DNA of 64,000 nucleotides from Formicarius rufipectus (GCA_013399695.1 VXAU01003504.1:436310-500309), one strand, 5' to 3'; positions 51,481 through 64,000 are shown, counted from the first letter of the stretch. Notes: a model not told the origin generated them from the sequence alone. A program made the numbers and translations.

Positions 51481-53463
51481 CCAATCTATGATCAAGGCTT
51501 CAAAAACAGGTGGGGCCATTTTTCTCCATTCACCTGCCAGATTAGGAGGTCTGGGATATCCCCTTCTGTTGTTAGCAAAGACCAGGTTTTAACAGGCCTG
51601 CCACATAAGAGGAGAAATACACTCAGTGTCAGGGATTACAGCAGTGATTGCCAGTGCCTCAGTTATGTTGATGCTACTGGAAAGGGCTCGCTGATAACCC
51701 CGAGCCCTGTGAATAACCCATAGGCACAGGAGGGAAGAGGGAGAAGCCTGTTGAATTTGGAAATGTATCAGTATGCCATTTATAGGCTATTAGAGACAGA
51801 AATCAGGGCTCAAAACAACTATTTTTGACAAAAAGTTAGAGAAGTTGTTTCACAACCAAGTCTTAAAACGTCCTATGAATCTTTCAGTTTCGTTTAAGAA
51901 TGTAGGAGGTGGCTGACCACAAAGGTGTCAGTAAACAAGCAAACATCCTCCTCAGTGGATACTATTATGTGCTTTTCTGGGCTTTGAGTCTTATTCCTAG
52001 TCATAAATTTCATGCTATCCTACTTGCAGGAGTCAGCCTGAATATCCATTGTTATTATCCAAAAGAACATAAAAAACCCCAAGAGAATTCCAAAAACTGC
52101 CTTGTGAAGAAAAAGCAGATAATCAATTACAGAGAGTGTGGTTAAAGAAAGATGAGGTTAGAGACAAGAAAATTATCAGTAAATATACAAAGAACACAGC
52201 TGTGAAGGAGATGAAGGTATGGAAGAGGCTGAGGGAAAATGAATATCAAGATTTACATAAGAAACTGCTCTATGATCAGACTATGCATCAAACATACAGT
52301 GGAGGACGAAGTTCACTTACTAGAATACAGAGAGACTAAGACAATAAAAATACAGTTAGGAAAAAAAAAATCTTACAATAACCAAGGTCAAGAAGTAATG
52401 TACATATACTCCAAACAAGAAAAGCCAAAAAAACCCCAAGTACCTTGCTTTCCTTTCACTTACAGCACAGTTATCTTACACAAACCACCTCACCACTACT
52501 TAAAAATCCATCTGAAAGTGCAGAATAATCTTGTTTTGAATTTGGCATCATCTGCCAGCAGAGGCATCAAACTGCAGCTGAGTATCTATTTTCGCTGATC
52601 TTTTCTCAGCCATACTGAAGTACTACAAAGTTATTTTGCAGACTGACTTTTAATACTACTAATAAAAAAACCTCAATATTTTCAGCAGAATTCAGGTAGC
52701 GTCACAATCAAAGCACACTCCATAAGCTTTTTAGACGACAGTATTTTGTGTTCTGGTGCTGCTGACCGAGGTGGGAGGGGAACCTCTGCAGCCTCCCAGG
52801 GCAGAGAACAACCCTGGACAAAAAAGAAAAGAACCCAAAGGACCCCACACTTCCCAAAGGTGACCCGTCCTTGTCCTTAAAGGACTGTAAATGTCCCAGC
52901 CCTTCCCAAAGGTGACCTGGTCCTGTCAGGTTTGATGATAAATACGTTGCTTTAAACTCAGGTAGACCACATGCTAGCTCCAAAGAGAGTAAATGCCTAC
53001 AATTTTAGGGAGCAAGGAGATCATTCCCCTGCCTCCCCGGGTTCTGGCACGCTGGTGTTGTATGGTCTGGAATGTCAGCCAGCCATTGGATCAGTTGGCA
53101 TTTGCTCGAACCCATGAACATGTTTCCATCCACCACTAAGTGGAGCTGTTACTCTGGGAAAGGAGTTTCTCCCTATCTCCCAATATTCGAAAAGGGGAAA
53201 AAAAAATAAAAAAGGCGATGGAAAGCAACCAGTTTTGTAGTTGCTTTAGCTCTTAATAATTTCTGCAGTAAAACTATGTATTAAATTTATTATTCTGAGG
53301 ATATCCCCCAATCAAGGTATAAACATCTACCTACCAATGGCTATTTGGCAGTTCTTGTGAGATGAACTAATGGCATAACCGGGGGTTGTAAAGAAGTTTG
53401 CACACAACAAACTAGTACCCCCTTACAGCTCAGAGAGCAAGAGCAGCACCGAGCAGCTGCACT

Positions 53464-53557
53464 GCTGCCACCTCTGTAGGGAACAAGGTGGCATGTGAGA
53501 AGAACATCATGCTGCCACTTCTGTAAGGAAAAAGGTTGGCATGTGAAAACAGCATCG
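53464..53557 (+). repeat. Degenerate 47-bp tandem duplication
   Basis: Two adjacent units (53464-53510 and 53511-53557) share the order GCTGCCAC, TCTGTA, GGAA, AAGG, TGGCATGTGA and ACATCA/GCATCG, with several substitutions. Seen directly in the sequence. Confidence 0.85.
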
Positions 53558-54635
53558 TGTCAGAAAGCGAGACATGAAGTCAGTCTACGTTGCTCCATAT
53601 AAACTTCTGGAAAAAAGAAAAAAAAATCTGCTGCAACGTCACAGGAAATCCAGCTACAGCCAGAGGGTTTGGCTGAGAAATGCACCGACATTGTTTCATC
53701 TAGAACTACTTCTACAGTGCCAATTGTGGATGGAGACTTCCCAGATTAAAATAAACCGAGTGAGAGAGGAAAGGAAACTCCAGGAAGCAGTAACTAAACT
53801 CTGTTCTGCGTTCGCAAGTCTCGTAAGTGAAAATAGAAACTTGACATTTAAAAACAAAAGTATAAATAAAGCACTTTGCTTTCAGCCCTTTTAAATGTTC
53901 GGTTTCTGGGGATCAAAATAAACACTATCACTTCTGATAACAACAAGCAAAAAAATAGCTTTTTTAGGTAAAAAGAGATAACATGCAAAATCCATTGTTT
54001 CCCCACACTTCAGTGCTATCTGGTACAACTACTACTTGGTAGAAGAGCCTTTTCTTTTTGTTTAAAAAAAAAAGACATACGAATTAAGTCATGTTACTGA
54101 GAAACAGTCCATAACGAAACTGTATTAATAAGCAATAAACACTCTCTCTTGATACCACAATCCTTTAAAATGTATTCCAAAAAGAAGTTTCCTTTTTCTT
54201 GAAAACTTTACATAAAGCAGCTTCCCCTTTTTTCAGCTGAGGCAGCACCAGAGCGGAAGCTGCTGCCCAACACAGGGAAGGGAAAGGAAAAAAGCACTTC
54301 AGTAAGCACTTGCTCTATGCAGCGTTAAGTACCGCTGCTTGGCAAAGCCTGTTGTTTGCACAGCCCTCAGGAGCTCAGCAATCCACAATTCTGGGAGCTC
54401 CTGACTTGGAGGAGTCAGAGATTCCCAGGAGCCAGGTTTTGGGTTTTCACTCCAGGAGGCTTCCCCGTGAACAGGCTGGGATTGGGGTCTCAGGGAGCAC
54501 ATCCCGGTTGTTCCCAGCTTTCCATGCTGTCTCAACCTACTCACCTATAAAATGCATGCAATGAACCTGTGCTCTTCACTAAAGAGTGGCATTGGAACGC
54601 GGGAAGGATTGCACTGCCACTGAGGACATACAGAT

Positions 54636-54785
54636 GTCATAACCCAGCTCTGACTTGTTCACTCCCCTACTGCTCATACAAAAATAATGTGTCATAACCC
54701 ATAAAACAGTGAGTCATAGCCCAGCTCTAACTTGTTTACTGCATTGCTCATAGCAAACTAATGCAAGGCAGGCTAATGCTTACAG
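54636..54785 (+). repeat. Degenerate 77-bp tandem duplication
   Basis: Units at 54636-54712 and from 54713 both read GTCATA.CCCAGCTCT.ACT, then TGTT.ACT, then TGCTCATA, then AATAATG or ACTAATGC. The first unit also carries an extra GTCATAACCC at 54691. It lies only about 200 bp from the 54-nt EHBP1 exon. Confidence 0.85.
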
Positions 54786-54989
54786 GGAGGGAATTTAAGC
54801 AGTGTAGTGCAGTACTCCCCTCTCCTGTGTTTTAATCGTAACAACAGGTCTTTTAATAAGCATTCATTATTACAAGCAAGGCTTCAATATGGATCAGCAG
54901 CTCAAGCCTTTTCCAGCATTTGGAGACCCTTTCATCTCTTCAAAAGATGAAGCCTTGTATGTATAAACCCCCATAACATTCTAACTTAC

Positions 54990-55043
54990 GTTCTCTATGA
55001 CAAACATCCATTCTTTGTCTTCAAACTCTTCAGCGTGCGGATC
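54990..55043 (-). CDS. EHBP1: EHBP1 internal coding exon, part of N-terminal C2-like domain
   Basis: This 54-nt exon encodes exactly 18 codons, DPHAEEFEDKEWMFVIEN, in phase 0 at both ends. On the minus strand it is preceded by a pyrimidine-rich acceptor (TTTTTCTAG) and followed by a strong donor (AAC|GTAAGT). It differs from the human EHBP1 segment I recall by one residue (M for T after EW). The segment belongs to the N-terminal C2-like (NT-C2) domain, which brings the protein to membranes. EHBP1 is a cytoplasmic adaptor that links endocytic recycling (EHD proteins, Rab8-family GTPases) to actin. The exon stands alone between a 32.4 kb intron and an intron of at least 9.0 kb. The exon before it, which should end in residues like VTLFK, was not found up to position 64000. 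Confidence 0.95.
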
Positions 55044-56619
55044 CTAGAAAAACAAACCAGAGAACTTCAGTCTAAAAATAATCCAGGATGCAAGAAATTG
55101 CAACACAGCCAAGATTTTCACATACTCAGAAATATTTTTACCCACAGAAGATGACAGGGAAATATTTTAGCTAGGATGTGGGCTTCAATGGATGTCAATA
55201 ATATGATGAGCAACTTGGGGTAAAACCGACAGTGAGGATTTAATAAAGATTCCTACAGATACGAACATGAGGTCGATGCTGATAAAGGCAATTCTATTTC
55301 CTCTCATCCAGCAAGAAGAAAGAAAGGAAAAAAAAAAAAGATAAATCTCCCTTTAATTATTGTGTTTCAACTCCCAGAGAAACATAACTAATCTACATCT
55401 TGCAGATAACACGGGAGGAAGCCCCTGGCTCCCACCTGGGGTGAGAAGACTCACACCTTCAGCAGGCATCACCCCAACCTCCCTATGGCCAGACTCCAGC
55501 AGCACAAGGAGAGATCCAGAGTCACAGGCACCTCCTTTCACTGAAGATTTCTTAAATACCTCTCCTGATTTCACAACACACCACATGTGAGCATCACAAA
55601 ACATTGTCACCAACAGGAAGAAAAATAACAATGAAGTTCATATATTTGGCATTAGTTTTTAATTTAATGAGCTTTCAGTCTGCTGGAGAGGTCTGTATTG
55701 TTGTTCTCTGAAAATAAGATAATGATGGAAACACTAAGTCATTCTCCTCATGCCTCTGTCAAGGATCCTACTTTAAACAAAATACTTTTGAATAAAACGA
55801 AAATACTAGTATACCAGCTCCAGTTCGAAACAACTGTAACAAAGTAACTTCTTTTGCAAAATAGCTTCTCCACTAAGAGAAAGGCTTAAGCTTTTCTTTC
55901 AGCATGAAACCTGATTTTGCCATACCTCAGCTCTAGCCTATTATTTCTAGTTACAGGAAAAGACTTGATTACTCCTTTGCCTCTGATGCTTGCACACTAC
56001 AGACACCTGTAGATAAATGTCACTTCCACATCAGCATTTGCCATCATCGTACACAAGACGTCTCAGCACCTGCAGTTTTACTGGTCGTGACACTACACCA
56101 AGTACTGCACCAATTCCCTCTTGCACCAGGATACTGTGCTTCTGCTTTATAGCATTAGTACCACCTTTCCTTCCAGAATGCTACCAGCCTCAAATTCAAT
56201 AATCTAGACTTTGCTTTAACACTCATTTCATTTCAGTTTTTCCTTTTTCCAGCACGCAAAAAACTTGGGAAGTGTGCTCTTACATAAACCTCCCCTTCAG
56301 AATGAACTGCAGTAACATTTCCAGGAGGATAGCATCCTATCTCCACCAGCACATCCTTCCTACAAAACCCAGCCAAGTGGGTTCCCTGCCCTGTAGGACA
56401 CTGGCTCTCCTGGCAGGAGGAGTTCTGCTGGGCACTAACCTGCTCCCTGAGGGAATCCAACCCCACACCACACCAGGGGCAACCCCATTAGCTGTATGTC
56501 CAACAGCTACAACCACAGCTGTCACGCACAGTGCACATCTGAAAAGGCAGCACTCCAACAGTGGGATGCAGTTTTCAGTGGGAGAATATAGGATGCTGCT
56601 AGAAACTTCTGTCAAAAGT

Positions 56620-56990
56620 GGTGATTTATTTTTCAATATGAATAAATATTTTAAGAAGTTTTAAAAAAATGATACGGAGTTATCTCCATGTTCCAATTAA
56701 TGACTTGTAAATATCAGATTATGCAATTATCTATCCATCACATTAATCAGGTTTGTGGAATTCTACATTATGTAAATAAAGAGCATGCTACCTGCAGGTT
56801 TGCTGTATACTCGATAGATTCTAAAGATGTGACTCTCTGTAAGCCAGCTATTAAATTCTTTAAATTTTCAAGAGTTAACCTGGGGCAATTACCTTTTTGT
56901 GTAATTGCTTCCTTTGATATAGCATGAAATGACATAATGAGATTTAATGGGATCATTAACTACTTTATGTTTTAATAAGCTACTCCATAA
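56620..56990. promoter_or_regulatory. Candidate intronic enhancer / conserved non-coding element
   Basis: This AT-rich, repeat-free block has several homeodomain or POU-like words: CCAATTAATGAC, GATTATGCAATTATC, CACATTAATCAGG, GGCAATTACC, GTAATTGC and GATCATTAAC. Two of them, GGCAATTAC and GTAATTGC, face each other about 20 bp apart. It is non-coding and has no repeat-family signature. Function is inferred from word density only. Confidence 0.3.
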
Positions 56991-58538
56991 GTGACTAAAC
57001 TCTTAAATATTTCATCCTGCTCAATTTTTTTTTCCTAACTCCTCCAAAAGCTATAAGGGTAAGCTTGCAGGCTGATCCTAAACTGCTGCCAAAGACAGGG
57101 CCCAATATTTAATCTCATGTCATAAAAAATACATTCATTATTTTGCTCATGCAAGGCAATAATCTATAAAGAAAAACAACGCTCTTCTGTCAATGGCAAT
57201 AAAACTGACTCACACCTCTGAAGGCAACAGAACCAGGTGCTCTGCTGAGTACTTCTGATCATCTGATAGAATAAAACAATACTGTAAAATGCAAAGGCTT
57301 CTTGATCAACATTTATCATGCATTCGAAAGCAAGCTGTGAACACTTTTGAAAAATAAATCAAGTGTATTACCCCCAAACTCCCCCTAAAAGCTTCAAGGA
57401 CTTCTCCACTGAACAACCTTACCAAATATTCAGAGAGTAGGAAATATGCTGAGATATGGACACTTTGCATATGTGTAAGATATTTTAGATTTAAAGAAAA
57501 ATTCTTTCTTTTTTTTTTTTTTGTCACATTTCTTGCAGTTTTAAAATGCCTCTAGAAGCAGAAATCCCTGAATAGATTTATACACCTAAGCCCCAGCATT
57601 TCATTTTAACACCTAAGTGGCTTCACTCTCCCACTAAAATGCTTTAACCAGAAGCTCAGAGAGCACACACAGAATCCTCTTTCTATCCAACTCACAGCTT
57701 TGTTACACATGCTCACGTTAACAGATGCTCTATGATTATAGTTACAACACAGTTTCTACTGCAAACAACTTGTCACACTTTAGGCCCCATAACAAGTGAT
57801 GTTTCTATAAATCTGGCTACTCTTTCATCTTATTTTGGATTTGCAGAGAGTAAATACCAGTAAAAAAGCCACACCACCACATACTTCCCTCACTGGCTAA
57901 CCCATATTCTCCATTCACTTCCCACATAAAACTCATGATGAGATGAATGTGGCAAACTATTATTTGAGGACTATAAAGCTGACTATGCTTTAGAACAGAA
58001 ATGCCATTCCAAAGAAGAATAACTCGAGGGGTAATGGTTATAGCAGCCTTTCAAATGCTCACTGCATGAAAGCATTCTTTGGTAACACAGCACACAAAAC
58101 CTCACCTCACCTGCAAGCAGATACAAGCTGGAAAAACTTAAAGACAAGAGCCACAAGCAGACTCATTCCCACCCTCCTTCCTGAAAGCAAATGATAATGA
58201 AAATTGCCTAAAAAGATCAAGGAACAAACTGCTTCATATTTCACTGTAGTGTGAAGGGAGTTGGGAAGACGTACTTCTTTGATGAATGCTTATTTTCTTT
58301 ACCAATATACCACAGATGCAGAACTACAATCCACCCAACATCCATTATTGTTTTACCTTGAATTGAAAACTCTGCACTAAACAGCTTGTTGTTCCTCCTC
58401 CTTTTACTACGTAAAAAAGCCCCATCATTTTTAATAACAAGACAGGGGTCCCGTTTTCCTGTTTCTTTTGCCTTATGTATTTGTGTCTCAGTATGATGTT
58501 CCTTTTCAGTATCTTTGACTAAGTTTTAGAGCCTTTTT

Positions 58539-58539
58539 N
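58539..58539. other. Single ambiguous base
   Basis: One N after a run of T. Probably an unresolved homopolymer length or a consensus tie. Confidence 0.98.
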
Positions 58540-60074
58540 GATGACTTTAGTGTTCAAAATTAACACTCAGGTGAGACGCAAATAGTGGGGAAATGTGCAG
58601 TGGACAGGACATCATCTTAAGGATCTCCTACAGTGAGACTCTCAGATAATCATTTCTCCAACTCTTTGTAGAAACATGCCTTACTCTACCAGCAAAATTC
58701 AGCCCATCTCACATTTTCCCAGTAACTGTGCTAAATACTTGTAACAGAGACACACTAGCCCTCAACAAGGTCAGTCCTACAAGCTTTTCTCTGAAATCCC
58801 ACACCCCTTAGCTTCTTTCTGTGACACCACTCTGCCCACCCACAGGCCAACTACCCAAAAACAGTGAGCTATTCTGGACTCAGGCACGGGGAAATCAACA
58901 GAGAACATGTCAGTCACATTTTTCTGTCTCCGCTGATCGTCAGCCTGTTTCACAAAGAGCTTTGTCAAGGACCAGATCCTTTGTGCAATGTGTAAAGTAG
59001 TTTCAGAAGATTGAAGAAACATCAGTTTTCCCAATAATTTAGGTAATACTTAAAGTTATTTCTGTATCCCTTGCAAGAGGAATGAAGGACATGCCAGGAA
59101 AGAAGGGACTGCTCCTTTTCCTAATCAGCAGCCAGACTGGGGTAGGGAAGATCTTCAGACTGTTAGTCCCTTCCTCCCTTTTTGCCCTGTGCCTCCTCCC
59201 TAAGCGTTCCTGGCTTTTGAAGCTCCTCTTTCAATTAGATCACTTCATACCAGCCTTAATCTTCAGGCTTTCTTCTTAGGGAATAGCTACTTAAGGACTG
59301 TCACATTGAATCAGATCAAACCATGCCAGGGTTTGTGATCTTCCTCTACCAGTGACCTGCAGCAGATGCTCTGGGTACTCCAGCATCTGTCCTCAGCTTT
59401 TCTACTTGGCTGTTTGAAGCTGCGGAAGACTCAACATTTGACCCAATTCCTGTTTCTTTCAATGCTGATTACAGAGGTCTGATTAGTCCAGAAAATCACA
59501 TACAACGTGGCCAGCTTTAGTTGGAGCTGCCAGAAAGCAGGGAGCCCTAAGCAGACCAGCAGGAACATCTGTCAACATCACCACACCAAGCTCACACTTC
59601 CCTCTAAAGCCTCTGGGCTAGAAAGGCAACAAGGGTTCAATGTCTTATTTTCTTTTGTTTTTTAATGTGTGTTTTTACAATTAGTAAAATTAGTGGGGGC
59701 ACTAATCCTTTACATTTTTAAACACTTAGATTTTTTATGTGCAAATGTGCTGACTTCCCTGAGCTTATGATTTTTGTGTCTGGCTCAAAACATCTTGTCT
59801 GTGGAACTGGTTTTCCCTCATATGAGTTATTCTCCATACTGTTCAGTCACGCCACTAGTCTCTCCTAAATTGAAGCAAGTATGTTCTGAACCTGAAGTTG
59901 TTCTTTGCTTATGAGAAATGGTTTTATGAAGAGGATTTGGGTTGGTTTAGGGTGGTTTTTTTTCCCCCCTTCCTTGAGACAATGTATTGGCTTTGCTGCA
60001 GTGTTCCTGCCAGTGCATGATCAGTTACTACTTTATAATCAAGCATGATTGACTTGGGCTTCCAAGAGGAATGA

Positions 60075-60211
60075 CAGGGATTTATTCTGTGTGTTATGTG
60101 GGAACAGGAACACTTTTAACAATACAAGTATTCTTAGATCACCAGGGATTTATTCTGTGTGTTATGTGGGAACAGGAACACTTTTAACAATACAAGTATT
60201 CTTAGATCACC
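60075..60211 (+). repeat. Perfect 68-bp tandem duplication
   Basis: The 68-bp unit at 60075-60142, starting CAGGGATTTATTCTGTGTG and ending TTCTTAGATCAC, is repeated without any difference at 60143-60210. No mismatch means a very recent event or an assembly artefact. Confidence 0.97.
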
Positions 60212-63200
60212 TATTTCATTCTTATTTTAAAAATAAATACTGTTTTGGGTGCTGAGAAAGCTATCCCTTTAAAAATGTCTTTTTTCAGATTTTGGAAATA
60301 AAAGCTGGTAATTGCCCTTTTATTGCAATGGTACATTGGTGTGATATACTATGTACATTACTGACAAAACAAGTGCTTTTTGTAATTCAATGAAGCAAAG
60401 TCCATGCTTACTCCAGAAGAACAAACATTTCTGCTTGGGAAGTTCACTTTGCTTTTAAGCTAAGAAATAATGATGTTGCAATTTAAATCCTCATAGTACA
60501 AGTGATGTTCATTTAGCTTTGCTAAAAGCATTGGGCTTGCTGGGCAGTGAAAATTTCTCATTTAAAATCTCTCCCAGTCAATAAAGATCTGTTTGTACAT
60601 AAAACCACAGAAAAGTACACAAGTTTTCACACATGGTAGTTAAACTTTGCTAATGCAGGGACTCAAAAAAAAAAAATTAACTTCTGGAGTGCAACCATGG
60701 AAACGACAAAAAATGGGAACTCAGCTCTGACTTTTCTGGCAGCTGTGAACCTTTCAATGAAAGCACTACAAATCGTGGATTTTAAATGCACAACAGGCTT
60801 ATTGTTTTATGATGTTTCTTTCTCCTCAGTTTGGCTGAAAAACCCAAGGCATAACCAAACATCAGTGTGGAGCATGGTAAAGGAAGAAGTTAAACTTGCA
60901 GAACAGATGGAACTTTTTATGTAATTAGCACTTCAGCAATGGGCAGGAGCTAAAGCCAGTCCAGGAAAGCTGAATCAATACATATGATGCCTTTCACTAC
61001 ATGACTCCAGAGCATTATAAAATTTTACCAGCAGCCCAGAATTAATTGAAACAAAACAAAAAGCTCCTATTTATTTGAAACTAAAGGTTTCTAAATGAAG
61101 GTTGTAGTCTCTTCAGTATTTTGCTTGTGTAAGAACTACAAATATATTGTTGGGAACAAGGTAACACCCAAAATAGGGTTGTGCAGATAATGCAGAACAT
61201 CTCATCTGTTGACTGATCACAGACACTTTGTTAGCCAGCTCTCAAGTGTCCACAGATGACTACTGGAGAGGATACTCTTAACATTCTCATCAGCACTTGA
61301 AACCTTGACTTATCTCCTAATCCTACCAGTAATACATTTCAACAGCCACTTACGAATGCCCCGACACTACAGTGTGAATCATTTCCCACAACCCAGAGCT
61401 GTCTCTCTGGAGCCCGCTCCTTCCCTTCCCTGCCCTTCTATTCCCAACAGCACCACTGCACTCATTTGTTATCTGTGATTGCTACACAGCTCTGTCAGGG
61501 CAGCCTGCTCCCATCTCTGGGCTCTGCCAGGATGCAGGAGGAGTCAGCAGCTTCCCTTTGCTTTTCAGGTGGTAGAGAAAGAGAACTCCTGTCTGTTAAA
61601 CAGCATGGCCAGGCTACGTGTGCATACTGCAAAATGCCAAGCCTCCCACAAGCCACTCTCCTTTGCAAGGGAGTGCCTCCAAACAGGACTTCTTCAGAGC
61701 TGCAAGATGAGCAGTCTCTTTTTCTGAGCTTTACTGTTTTCTGTCTTTTTGCTTCCCTCCTTCTAGAGGAAGGAACAATATAAATAACCAACTTTCAAGT
61801 CAGCTCCCAAAAAGGCTGCTGCAGTGTGCTATTACATACTTCCCACTGCTCTAGTGGTGTCCAGACAATGCATCAGCTGTGTGAAAAACAGCTAGTTCTT
61901 TTTCACTGTCCTTGCCCAGAATGTACCAGCTACAGGAATGCCAGATCTGTGGGTGTTTAGGACATGTCCTGCACTACAACTGAAGTGCCACTCCAGCACT
62001 GAGCCAACAAAGCCATCAGGTGACTGGGCACAGCCTAAACTGGGCTAATACCATCTCCTGCCTGCAATCCCCTACCCCTCACAGCTCATTCACTCAGCCA
62101 AGCTGCTGTTCTGACACAGGTACAGTCCTGCTCGTGCACCACACAGCTTGTTCAAAAAGCTACTCTGTGCCACACTTGCATACCCCTAACAGAGAAAAAA
62201 GTGTGCTTGGCCACTTATAAGCACTTTTGTTGGAAAAGTAGTAAGATCAGCTAGAGCAGATTTTACATTAAGAGCGGCCTGACAGTATGATGGCTCTTTG
62301 CATCATCTCAGTATTTTGATTCTAAGAGCCAGTGCTCATCCCCCCAGAGATCAGTGTGTACCATGCTGGGGTTATTCACATCCCTATCTCTCCTTTCAGA
62401 ACAATTCCTGTGACAGGCAGGCTTATTCTGGGGGGAGAGGAGGAAGCCCAGGTAAGAGATGTGCCTGCAGAGTCAGTGCTGAGTAACATCAAGCTTGTAG
62501 TAATACCTGACACTGGCTCCAGAGGCCCTTCTGTCCCCTCTCTAGATGGTCCTGGCCCTCACTCCCAGTTACACAACCAACAGGGTTGTTGTGCTGCTCT
62601 ACATAACACAAGCCTGAAGCAGTGCAAGCATAAATAAAAAGGTGGGATGGCAGGGGAAGGCTGGAAGACACTTTTACTCCAAAGCCACAGCATTAGAGCT
62701 GCACTCAAAATAAACTTTCTCATTCTTCCCATCTTACCACAGTCACAGTCAAGAATGGTTACATTTCTGCTTCACTTTAAATATTGAAAATATCAAGCAG
62801 CATTTACTATGTTGCATAACCATGTTCAGATTATAGATAGGTAGCTGTGTCACATAATGCTGTTAAGTTTCTTAATCCAATTAGAGGTGCTTGAAGCAAA
62901 CAATTTTTGGTAGTGAACTTTTGAATCTCAGCTGAAGACTGTTTGCTAAGAAGAGAATCAAATTTATGATAGTTGGCATCACTGCCAACCTGAGAAGTTT
63001 ATGTTCATTGGTAATCCCAGAGACACAAGAGGGGGGAAAAGACACTCTCTCTCCCTTTTTTTAGGTTTAATGAACCAAGTAGTAAATTCTCATTCTAAGC
63101 TAATCAGAAGCCACATCCAAGCAGTTACCCAGAGAAGTCCCCAAGACAAAGAAAGACAAATATTACTAATTAGAAAGAAGTATGTTCCTGTTGCCCTAAG

Positions 63201-64000
63201 CTGCAAAGGGAGTAGTTATAAATAAGAACAGCCAGAGTGTGGATGGAGGCATCAGAGTAAAGAATGGGAAAGAACTAATAGAGTAAAAACCCCAGACATC
63301 TTCAGCTTCCTGGCAGCGTCCTACACTGTCACATGTGCAAATGCAGAAAGGGGCTTGCACAGTGATATTTAGGAAATAACTTGTAGCACAGCCATCACTT
63401 CCTCCCTCTGCTTCACAGCCACACAAACAAGCTTCTTTCTTGATACAACAAATGCAGTTCCAAAAAAAAGAAATTCCCTGTCAAATCTTAAAATTCTCCG
63501 TGCTACTCCAATACTCCACATCCACCCTTTCCACTGCAATCAGGTCAGTGCTCTGATGTTTGTGTGGCATACTAAATAATGGGAAATTAAGAGCTGGATT
63601 CTGCTTCCTAGCCAAGAGTGTGCACTGCAACTGAACGAGGAAGTCTAGAAATGACTGTGCTGTGGCAGCTTCTGGCTCACAGTATTTCAAGAAAACTAAC
63701 CAGACTATAAGCCCTGCCAAGTCCTCACACATGTACTATGTGCACAGTTACACATGTACTGAATTCGGTGCCAATGGCTCGCCATAGTCAGCTCACTGAG
63801 CATTTCAGTGTGTTAACTAAACTACAAAAGTAAGCTTTGGCAGGGGACAGGTCATCCATCTCTTCCAGATTTAAACTGAGGACATAAGGTTTTGCAGTTA
63901 ATGACTTAAACCCTGAGAGATTAGACCTAGTTATTATGATCTGACATTTCCAGACAGAACTGTTTATGCACTGTTTATGAAAGAGTAAATATGCTTTAAA

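Larger units (their letters stand above)
22638..54989 (-). other. EHBP1: EHBP1 large intron, 32.4 kb
   Basis: This is the largest intron of the window, between the 54-nt exon and the 182-nt exon. It holds CR1 fragments (24.5 kb plus strand; 42.4-42.9 kb minus strand), a solo LTR (45.16-45.54 kb), a longer LTR (50.5-51.5 kb), an assembly gap (43671-43728), several simple repeats and two degenerate tandem duplications near its 5' end (53.5 and 54.7 kb). GC-richer patches occur at about 29.45-29.55, 33.45-33.9 and 36.0-36.35 kb. Blocks at about 37.5-40.3 and 46.0-46.5 kb look repeat-free and may be regulatory. No additional EHBP1 exon was recognised. Confidence 0.85.
55044..64000 (-). other. EHBP1: EHBP1 intron, 5' side (partial)
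   Basis: This is the intron before the 54-nt exon; its upstream end lies beyond the window. I looked on the minus strand for the preceding exon (residues like NPYRGVVVWPVPENIEI in human) and found nothing matching. The intron holds a perfect 68-bp tandem duplication at 60075-60211, a single ambiguous base at 58539, poly-T runs and a homeodomain-site-rich AT block at about 56620-56990. Confidence 0.8.

Noticed and set aside
54892..54968. Short plus-strand frame with a protein-like composition (MDQQLKPFPAFGDPF...) next to the 54-nt exon
   Set aside because: Only about 25 codons, on the strand opposite to the gene, with no known homologue and no promoter or splice context.
58320..58380. Minus-strand stretch reading like an exon end (TTCAATTCAAG|GTAAAAC) as a candidate for the preceding EHBP1 exon
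   Set aside because: The upstream codons do not match the expected EHBP1 residues in any frame.
1..64000. Possible CRISPR array, prokaryotic defence system, phage or tRNA/rRNA genes
   Set aside because: No regularly spaced repeats, no operon-like dense coding, no cloverleaf or rRNA-like sequence was seen; the spliced exons and avian repeats show a vertebrate nuclear locus.

Overview
This is a 64 kb piece of a vertebrate nuclear genome, almost certainly a bird. The signs are CR1 retrotransposon fragments with the typical avian 3' end, several avian endogenous-retrovirus LTRs, long introns of about 60% A+T, and coding exons close to the vertebrate gene EHBP1. A passerine or other neoavian fits the LTR families best, but that is inference.

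The window lies inside one gene, EHBP1 (EH-domain-binding protein 1), on the minus strand. Six coding exons can be read with correct GT/AG borders and compatible phases. In transcript order they are 55043-54990, 22637-22456, 20865-20726, 14290-14186, 13474-13352 and 4710-4458. Spliced together they give 857 nt (285 codons plus 2 nt) with no stop. They cover the end of the N-terminal C2-like membrane-binding domain, an acidic linker, and four of the NPF motifs that bind EHD-family EH domains. The first coding exons lie beyond position 64000. The fifth NPF motif, the CH domain and the bMERB domain lie below position 1.

Everything else is intronic: at least 4.5 kb, then 8.6 kb, 0.7 kb, 6.4 kb, 1.6 kb, 32.4 kb and at least 9.0 kb. 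The introns hold a MIR-like SINE relic (about 1.5 kb), an old CR1/L3-like relic (2.1-2.4 kb), a truncated LTR (6.4-6.7 kb), CR1 fragments (24.5 kb and 42.4-42.9 kb), a solo LTR with a near-perfect target duplication (45.16-45.54 kb) and a longer LTR (50.5-51.5 kb). There are also three tandem duplications, one of them perfect and so recent, and an assembly gap flanked by duplicated poly-G sequence.

I found no second protein-coding gene, RNA gene, CRISPR array or prokaryote-like system. The most interesting observations are two adjacent phase 1-1 exons that look like an ancient exon duplication, one with a weak splice donor; several AT-rich intronic blocks with homeodomain-type sites that may be conserved enhancers; and the recent duplications.
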